From assembly GCA_937879855.1 (NCBI GenBank), contig CALFMO010000020.1, forward strand, positions 1-64,000: 64,000 nt of DNA, given 5' to 3'. Below the pieces are notes generated by a model. It was not told the origin of the DNA and ran no database searches. It saw only the letters and a program-made list of their open reading frames with translations. Shown in pieces: positions 59,007 to 64,000 of the stretch; the first letter of the stretch is position 1; each line of letters begins with the position of its first letter. A program made the translations under genes and the position numbers. The DNA comes from an uncultured Acidobacteriaceae bacterium (GTDB lineage: Bacteria; Acidobacteriota; Terriglobia; Terriglobales; Acidobacteriaceae).

Positions 59007-61424
59007 ATGAACAGACTGCTTTCTGACATTCGCTACGCGCTGCGGCAGTTGAGGAGGAATCCTGGGTTTGCGGCGATTGCGGTGCTGACACTGGCTCTGG
59101 GAATTGGCGCGAACACCGCGATTTTCAGCGTCGTCAACTCCGTAATATTGAGGCCGCTGCCTTATCAAGACTCCGGGCGGATTTACCGGATCTGGGGCAC
59201 GCTACCATCTCGTGGCCTACGGGAATTGCCGGTCTCGGAGCCGGAATTTCTGGAGTACAAGAAGAGCCGAAGTTTTGATCACATGGGAGTGTTCGCTACT
59301 GCGGCACTCAACCTTACGAAATCAGGCGACCCTGAGCGCGTCACGGCAACCTGGGCTTCGGCGGATGTGCTGTCGGCGATGGGCGCGGGGACGATCCTTG
59401 GGCGCACATTTTCGGCCGATGAGGACCAGCGCGGACACAACCAGGTCGTGGTTCTGAGTCACCAGTTGTGGCAGACGCATTTTGGAAGCGATCCTGCAAT
59501 TCTTGGAAAATCCATCACGCTCAATAACGAGAGCAAGACAGTCATTGGCGTGATGCGGCCCGGGTTCAACTTTCCGTCGGCTGAAGTTGCGGTATGGGCC
59601 CCTCTGGCGCTCGATCCAGCGAGCAAGAACGTCGGACTTCATTATCTCGGAGTGGTTGGGCATCTGGCGCCCGGAGTTACTGTGCCGCAGGCAACTGCCG
59701 AGATGGATTCGCTGGCCGAGCAAATCAAGCTTGCGTATCCCGACTACTACAAAGATGCGATTGGATTTACCGCCGGCCTGATTTCTTTGCAGGAGCAGAC
59801 GGTCGGGAAAATTCGTCCGGCGCTAATGGTGTTGATGGGCGGAGTCGGATTCATATTGCTGATCTGCTGCGCCAATGTTGCGAATTTGCTGCTGGCTCGC
59901 GCGGCGGGTCGCAAGAGAGAGATTGCGACAAGGATGGCTTTAGGTGCCTCACGGTTGCGCCTTGCCCGTCAATTGCTCACCGAAAGCTTATTGATTTCGT
60001 TGTTGGGCGGCGCGATCGGGGTGCTGCTGGCGATTATGGGATTGAGATTTCTAGATGCCAGTCAGTTCGATCTTCCTCGTATGCAGGAGATTTCACTTGA
60101 TGGGCAAGTGCTGCTCTTTACTGCGGTCATCTCGATGCTCACTGGCGTGGTTTTCGGAATGGCTCCGGCTTTGCGAGCATCGAAATCTGACTTGAATGAT
60201 TCGCTCAAGGATGGCGGACGCAGCGGAACCGAAACCAAAGGTGTTAACCGGGCTCGTAGCTCTTTAGTGATTTCAGAAATTGCCCTTTCTCTGGTGCTGC
60301 TGGCCGGTGCGGGCTTGATGATCGGAAGTTTTGTGCGGCTGCTCGATGTCAGGCTTGGCTTCGATCCCACCAGTGTTCTCACCATGCAGCTTTCGCTTCC
60401 GCAGGCTCAATATCCGGAACTGCATCAGGTCACGACCTTTTATCAGCAGCTCATCAATCGGATTGAGACGTTGCCCGGAGTAAGGGGTGCCGCTTTTGTT
60501 AATTGCTTGCCGATGACGGAGGAAAATGCCACTGCCTCTTTTGAGGCGGAGGGACATATCTTGAATTCCGCAACCGCCATCTCCGATTACCACATCATCA
60601 GTCCCGATTATTTTCGCGTGATGAAAATTGGGCTCGTGCAAGGACGGACTCTCACAGAATCAGACAGCCTGCGGCCTTCGGCAGTGGTGATCAATCAGAC
60701 CATGGCCCGCGCTTTCTGGCCCGGTCAAGAAGCGCTGGGCAAACGCATAAGGCTCAAAGCGGATGCTCCCTGGCTCACAGTAGTAGGCATAGTGGCGGAC
60801 ATCAAGAATCACGGCCCGAGTAGGCCCACTAGACCGGAAATGTATTTCCCGCACAGCGAGCAGGGATTTGGCTTGTGGGCCGACTTGCGCTCGATGACAC
60901 TGGTGGTCCGCACCGACTTCAATGCCCAGGAGATGATCGCAATCCGTAGGGAAATTGGGATGCTGGATCGTGACTTGCCGATTTCTAAAGTCCAAACGAT
61001 GGATCATGTCATCGCGGGGTCCATTGCGGAAACCCATTTCACGATGGAATTACTGTCCATCTTTGGCGGCCTCGCTCTGGTGCTTGCCGCGGTCGGCATT
61101 TACGGAGTGATGTCGTATTCGGTGGCGCAGCGCACCCACGAAGTAGGCGTCCGCAAAGCGCTGGGTGCGAGGCCGAAAGACATTGCTTCGCTGTTCGTAA
61201 AGCAGGGGGGCACGCTCGTATTCACTGGTGTGGCCATTGGAATTGGTGGTGCACTGGCGTTATCGCGCGTAATGTCCGGACTATTATTTGGGCTGCGCGC
61301 AACCGACCCGGCCACATTTATCGGAGTGACGGTGTTGCTCGCATCGGTCGCACTGCTAGCGAGCTATATTCCAGCACGGCGGGCGGCGACGGTCGATCCC
61401 ATGGTGGCGCTGCGGTATGAGTGA
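59007..61424 (+). CDS. ADOP-type MacB/FtsX permease (fourth)
   Basis: 805 residues; the ATG at 59007 has GAGG 6 nt upstream. It opens DIRYALRQLRRNPGFAAIAV and LALGIGANTAIFSVVNSVIL. The first FtsX block has CCANVANLLLARAAGRKREI with MALGASRL, and the second has AVGIYGVMSYSVAQRTHEVG with KALGARPK. It ends YIPARRAATVDPMVALRYE. Both halves are intact and no ABC ATPase gene is nearby. The fossil ADOP tail directly in front shows that this gene was once part of a tandem pair. Confidence 0.94.
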   Translation: MNRLLSDIRYALRQLRRNPGFAAIAVLTLALGIGANTAIFSVVNSVILRPLPYQDSGRIYRIWGTLPSRGLRELPVSEPEFLEYKKSRSFDHMGVFATAALNLTKSGDPERVTATWASADVLSAMGAGTILGRTFSADEDQRGHNQVVVLSHQLWQTHFGSDPAILGKSITLNNESKTVIGVMRPGFNFPSAEVAVWAPLALDPASKNVGLHYLGVVGHLAPGVTVPQATAEMDSLAEQIKLAYPDYYKDAIGFTAGLISLQEQTVGKIRPALMVLMGGVGFILLICCANVANLLLARAAGRKREIATRMALGASRLRLARQLLTESLLISLLGGAIGVLLAIMGLRFLDASQFDLPRMQEISLDGQVLLFTAVISMLTGVVFGMAPALRASKSDLNDSLKDGGRSGTETKGVNRARSSLVISEIALSLVLLAGAGLMIGSFVRLLDVRLGFDPTSVLTMQLSLPQAQYPELHQVTTFYQQLINRIETLPGVRGAAFVNCLPMTEENATASFEAEGHILNSATAISDYHIISPDYFRVMKIGLVQGRTLTESDSLRPSAVVINQTMARAFWPGQEALGKRIRLKADAPWLTVVGIVADIKNHGPSRPTRPEMYFPHSEQGFGLWADLRSMTLVVRTDFNAQEMIAIRREIGMLDRDLPISKVQTMDHVIAGSIAETHFTMELLSIFGGLALVLAAVGIYGVMSYSVAQRTHEVGVRKALGARPKDIASLFVKQGGTLVFTGVAIGIGGALALSRVMSGLLFGLRATDPATFIGVTVLLASVALLASYIPARRAATVDPMVALRYE

Positions 61425-61439
61425 AGTGTAAGTCCAATG

Positions 61440-61461
61440 AAAAAAGGCGCTGAATAGCGCC
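61440..61461 (-). terminator. Rho-independent terminator on the minus strand
   Basis: Stem GGCGCT/AGCGCC with a four-base loop followed by six T when read leftward. It lies downstream of the minus-strand gene ending at 61516, between convergent genes. Confidence 0.8.
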
Positions 61462-61515
61462 TCTTAGAGATGGGTTTATCCCTTGACGGCAAAGCCGTGT
61501 GTGGTTGGCCAGAAT

Positions 61516-61746
61516 TTATGCTACGTTGACGCCGTAGTGCAGCCGATACTCGCGCTCAATGGACTCCATCTGGTCCTTCAGGCGCAGTTTCAGCTTTTTG
61601 AGCCGGACTTCTTCCAGCTTTTCGTCTTCGCTGAGATAACGTTTTTGGGTGAGTGTATCGAGGCGTTTTGCGTATTGCGTATGCTCCTGAGCCAATCTGC
61701 GGAATTCTTCGTGATTGGTCAGAAGTTGGTCTCTCGAAGTCAGCAT
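61516..61746 (-). CDS. Small coiled-coil protein, DUF465/YdcH-like
   Basis: 76 residues from the ATG at 61746 (GGAGG 9 nt upstream); a TTG five codons earlier is less likely. The sequence has HEEFRRLAQEHTQYAKRLDT, RYLSEDEKLEEVRLKKLKLR and LKDQMESIEREYR. This matches the YdcH/DUF465 pattern of an antiparallel helical hairpin with a basic second helix. Function unknown. It is expressed from its own unit and followed by a terminator. Confidence 0.82.
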   Translation of the reverse strand: MLTSRDQLLTNHEEFRRLAQEHTQYAKRLDTLTQKRYLSEDEKLEEVRLKKLKLRLKDQMESIEREYRLHYGVNVA

Positions 61747-61843
61747 CCAGCAGACCTCCAACCGGGATATGAGGTCAGGCTAGCACAGGCGAAAAGTCGG
61801 TTCAATGCCAAAAAAGTGGTGCAATCTCAGTCTGAGAACTGAG

Positions 61844-62311
61844 TTAGCCAACAGTCCAGTGGTACAAAATGGCATCTTCCGCCGGCTTTGTGTAATAGGC
61901 CGGGCGGCGGCCTGTCTGCTTGAAACCGGCGCTTTCGTAAAGGACACGCGCGGCCATGTTTGACTCGCGGACTTCGAGAAACACCGAGCTTCTTGTCTCG
62001 CGAGCGGCGTGGAGCAGAGCGTTCAAAAGGCGCTTGCCCATGCCCTTCCGGCGGGCCGTGGGAGCTACAACAAGATTTTCCAGTTCCCATTCGGGGGCTA
62101 GATGATGGGCAATCAGAAATCCGAGAATGCTGGGAGCTTTGTTGGCAGGCCGGACATCGGTGCCTTCCGCCACCAACAGGAGCCTTGCCGCGCTTTCAGG
62201 CTGAAAGGACTTGCGGTATAGCTCCTCCGTCCAATGACCGGCGGTGGCAGATTGCCGTTCCAGGCTCATCATGTGGGGAATGTCGGCCGGGGTTGCGGGG
62301 CGGATATGCAC
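61844..62311 (-). CDS. rimI: Ribosomal protein S18 alanine N-acetyltransferase
   Basis: 155-residue GNAT acetyltransferase. The acetyl-CoA-binding motif is VVAPTARRKGMGKRLLNALL (RxxGxG), with FLEVRESNMAARVLYESAGF typical of RimI. The start is GTG. RimI acetylates the N-terminus of S18. Its location next to tsaB on the same strand is the widespread tsaB-rimI arrangement and supports this call over other GNATs. Confidence 0.92.
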   Translation of the reverse strand: MHIRPATPADIPHMMSLERQSATAGHWTEELYRKSFQPESAARLLLVAEGTDVRPANKAPSILGFLIAHHLAPEWELENLVVAPTARRKGMGKRLLNALLHAARETRSSVFLEVRESNMAARVLYESAGFKQTGRRPAYYTKPAEDAILYHWTVG

Positions 62312-62361
62312 GGTAGTGTCGAAGTTTAAATTTTCTTAAGCTAGAAGCTAAGAGCTAGGAG

Positions 62362-63048
62362 CTAGAAGCTGGGTTTCACAAACATCTCGGCGTCAGAGCG
62401 GCGCATGTAGTTGGCTTCCAACTTGTCGGGAGAAACCGTTTCGCCAGCCCGCAATTTTCTCCACCCAAACCGGGCAATCATTTCAGCGCTGGCAGGTTCG
62501 ATGGGGAAAGCAGAAAGACGGGCTTCCTGGGCGGCGGCGAGCAAGGACGCGTCTGGGGTGACGACAATCGAGTCACGCGCTGCGGATAAGAACTCCGACC
62601 TCGACAGCAGTTGCTCTCGCACAACCTGCACCGAGTCGCCTGCAATTTCGTAGAGCCCAAAGTAAACATCGCCGCGGCCGGCATCTAGCACGGCGGCAAC
62701 CGTGCCTTGCTGATGACTCGCGAGCGCCAGCACCTCCAAGAGGGAGACGGGCACGATGGGCTTCTTTAAGACTTCGGCAAGTGCCTTAATGGCGGCCAAC
62801 CCCACGCGCAGGCCAGTGAACGATCCTGGCCCAGAGACGACGATGAAAGCTTCTATGTCGGTTTTGGTGAAACGATACTTGGCCAGCAGTGCAGCGATTT
62901 GCGGCACCAGTTGCGCTGAGAAAGCGCCGCCCGCCAGTGGAGCAACTTCGATCAACTCAAGACCGTTTTGATCTCGGTCATCCTCGCGGGCGCGCGCCAG
63001 TGCTACGCTGCCCTGCTTGCCAGAAGTGTCGGTGACGAGAAGAAGCAT
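62362..63048 (-). CDS. tsaB: tRNA threonylcarbamoyladenosine biosynthesis protein TsaB
   Basis: 228 residues. The N-terminus LLLVTDTSGKQGSVALARA and the block FIVVSGPGSFTGLRVGLAAI are diagnostic of TsaB, a pseudo-ASKHA-fold partner of TsaD. TsaB and TsaD, with TsaE, attach threonylcarbamoyl to A37 of ANN-decoding tRNAs. It is followed by rimI on the same strand. Upstream, a 58-bp spacer with the repeat TCCGTGAAAATCCGTGGCTA (also near 8502-8523) separates it from mce. Confidence 0.94.
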   Translation of the reverse strand: MLLLVTDTSGKQGSVALARAREDDRDQNGLELIEVAPLAGGAFSAQLVPQIAALLAKYRFTKTDIEAFIVVSGPGSFTGLRVGLAAIKALAEVLKKPIVPVSLLEVLALASHQQGTVAAVLDAGRGDVYFGLYEIAGDSVQVVREQLLSRSEFLSAARDSIVVTPDASLLAAAQEARLSAFPIEPASAEMIARFGWRKLRAGETVSPDKLEANYMRRSDAEMFVKPSF

Positions 63049-63105
63049 CTTGCTATTCTTGCCCTATCTGTTGGAATCCGTGAAAATCCGTGGCTAGGTT
63101 GGCCT

Positions 63106-63498
63106 CTATCCCTGCACCAACTCCAGCAGCACTCCGCCCGTGCTGGAGGGATGAACAAAAACGTACTGGTGGCCGCCCGCGCCGATTTTGATGTCTTCCG
63201 ACACCAGGCGCACGCCATCTCTTTTCAAGCGCGCAACTGAGGCCGCCAGGTCCGGCACTTTCAGGCATACATGGTGCAGGCCTTCGCCGCGCTTGGCGAT
63301 AAACTTCGCGATCGTCGAATTTTCCGAAGTCGCTTCGAGCAGTTCCAGCCGGCTTTCGCCGACGGGCACCATCACGAGCCGCACTTGTTCCTGCTCGACC
63401 GTTTCTTCCGGCGAGACGCTGAGGCCGAGCTTTTCGTAGATCGCCTTGGCAGCCGCCAGCGATTTCACCGCGATTCCGAGATGATCGATCTGAAACAT
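63106..63498 (-). CDS. mce: Methylmalonyl-CoA epimerase
   Basis: 130 residues from the ATG at 63498, the normal family start MFQIDHLGIAVKSL. It is a VOC-fold metalloenzyme. Metal ligands are expected at H6 (DHLGIAV), the His pair in GLHHVCLKV and Glu in LLELVQ. It interconverts (2R)- and (2S)-methylmalonyl-CoA. The neighbouring meaB-type gene upstream on the same strand indicates a propionyl-CoA/methylmalonyl-CoA pathway, with the mutase probably just beyond the window edge. Confidence 0.93.
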   Translation of the reverse strand: MFQIDHLGIAVKSLAAAKAIYEKLGLSVSPEETVEQEQVRLVMVPVGESRLELLEATSENSTIAKFIAKRGEGLHHVCLKVPDLAASVARLKRDGVRLVSEDIKIGAGGHQYVFVHPSSTGGVLLELVQG

Positions 63499-63520
63499 TG
63501 GGCTTATTCCCCGGTCACGT

Positions 63521-63625
63521 GGCGGCGGACGCATTTCGTCCGCCGAGGGTTTCATTCACTCCATACCGCGTTCGCTTGCAACCTCGTCCGTCTACAAAAC
63601 CTTCCCGGACGAATGCGTCCGGGGC
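63521..63625. repeat. Two GGACGCATTCGTCC-family hairpins
   Basis: GGCGGACGCATTTCGTCCGCC (63523-63544) and CCGGACGAATGCGTCCGG (63605-63622) lie in opposite orientations with GTGGC / GCTACGTG flanks. They fill the meaB-mce spacer. Confidence 0.85.
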
Positions 63626-64000
63626 TACGTGTTTCGTGCTATCTCCTCGACCAGCGTATATGGATCGCGCTTGTGCTCGGCGACTTCGGTGGCGAGCCTG
63701 GCCATATTTCCGTTGTCGAGTTGCGCGCGCGCTTTCTCCAGCATGACATCGCGAAGCATTTCAATCAGCCGTTCCTGCCAGTTCTGTACACTCTTTTTCA
63801 GCGCCAGGTTTTCTTTTTGCAGATACGCCTCGTAGCCGGCGATGGCCGCAGCCAGGTCTTCGACTCCAGTTCCCTCGCTGGCAACAGTTTTCACAATGGG
63901 AGGCGTCCATCCATCGTGGCGCAGGGCCAGCGACTGCAGGGCGCGAACCTCACGTTCCACGCGCTCGGCGCCTTCGCGGTCGCTTTTGTTGATCACGAAG
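63625..64000 (-). CDS. meaB: MeaB/ArgK-type G-protein chaperone, C-terminal part (runs off the window)
   Basis: About 124 codons are visible, continuing past the right edge. The first residues FVINKSDREG contain the G4 guanine-specificity motif NKSD. The rest is the C-terminal helical dimerisation region (HDGWTPPIVKTVASEGTGVE and WQERLIEMLRDVMLEKARAQ). MeaB protects and reloads B12-dependent methylmalonyl-CoA mutase using GTP. The mce gene downstream on the same strand supports this role. Confidence 0.9.
   Translation of the reverse strand, partial: FVINKSDREGAERVEREVRALQSLALRHDGWTPPIVKTVASEGTGVEDLAAAIAGYEAYLQKENLALKKSVQNWQERLIEMLRDVMLEKARAQLDNGNMARLATEVAEHKRDPYTLVEEIARNT

Noticed and set aside
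1..64000. tRNA, rRNA or integrase/attachment-site features
   Set aside because: None was recognised on either strand by eye; a dedicated tRNA scan would be needed to exclude a missed tRNA.

Overview
The window looks like chromosome from an Acidobacteriota bacterium, probably class Terriglobia and close to Koribacter. The main evidence is four large orphan MacB/FtsX-type permeases of the ADOP (acidobacterial duplicated orphan permease) kind, large Ig-like lipoproteins with GCGGG after the lipobox, high GC, and intergenic spaces full of short palindromic repeats. This placement is an inference from gene content; no 16S rRNA or tRNA gene was seen.

Layout. 1-1.1 kb: start of fusA, then rpsG and rpsL (str operon, minus strand). 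1.8-4.3 kb: Ig-like/propeller lipoprotein. 4.5-9.7 kb: ribH-nusB, then an acyl-CoA set (crotonase, 3-hydroxybutyryl-CoA dehydrogenase, thiolase) with two small envelope proteins. 9.9-12.5 kb: TPR/GAF/degenerate GGDEF protein. 13-15.6 kb: first ADOP. 16-21 kb: duplicated-motif secreted protein, amino acid permease, heptaheme cytochrome c with TPRs, membrane protein. 21.2-22.8 kb: small regulatory-looking genes. 22.9-27.4 kb: electron-transfer module (tetraheme cytochrome, four-cluster ferredoxin, NrfD-like membrane subunit) plus a large membrane protein. 27.6-34.5 kb: PAS protein, GH35-like hydrolase, Clp-type AAA+ ATPase, LysM/DUF4015 protein, small membrane proteins. 34.8-37.9 kb: a lower-GC, frameshifted gene joining an HD domain to an HSP90-like ATPase, the best candidate for an accessory or defence function. 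38.2-50.7 kb: ilvE, DinB-like protein, Ig-like lipoprotein, two ADOPs around a serine hydrolase, hutI. 50.8-53.4 kb: M1 aminopeptidase broken by an exact 14-bp tandem duplication. 53.5-58.7 kb: arylamine N-acetyltransferase, holA, and the tightly coupled psd-pssA-asd-like-lptE envelope operon. 59-61.4 kb: fourth ADOP, preceded by the fossil tail of another. 61.5-64 kb: small coiled-coil protein, rimI, tsaB, methylmalonyl-CoA epimerase and the end of meaB.

Three themes cut across the genes. First, several families of short palindromic or dispersed repeats fill the spacers, and some have become protein sequence: a roughly 90-residue insert in the DUF4015 protein and the ends of ribH, the amino acid permease and a small membrane protein. 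Second, two ADOP loci share an upstream TGTCC-N6-GGAC palindrome and a GG-N10-GC sigma-54-like element. Third, two large genes are disrupted by small indels (HD-HSP90 and the aminopeptidase), so sequencing error or recent decay must be separated.
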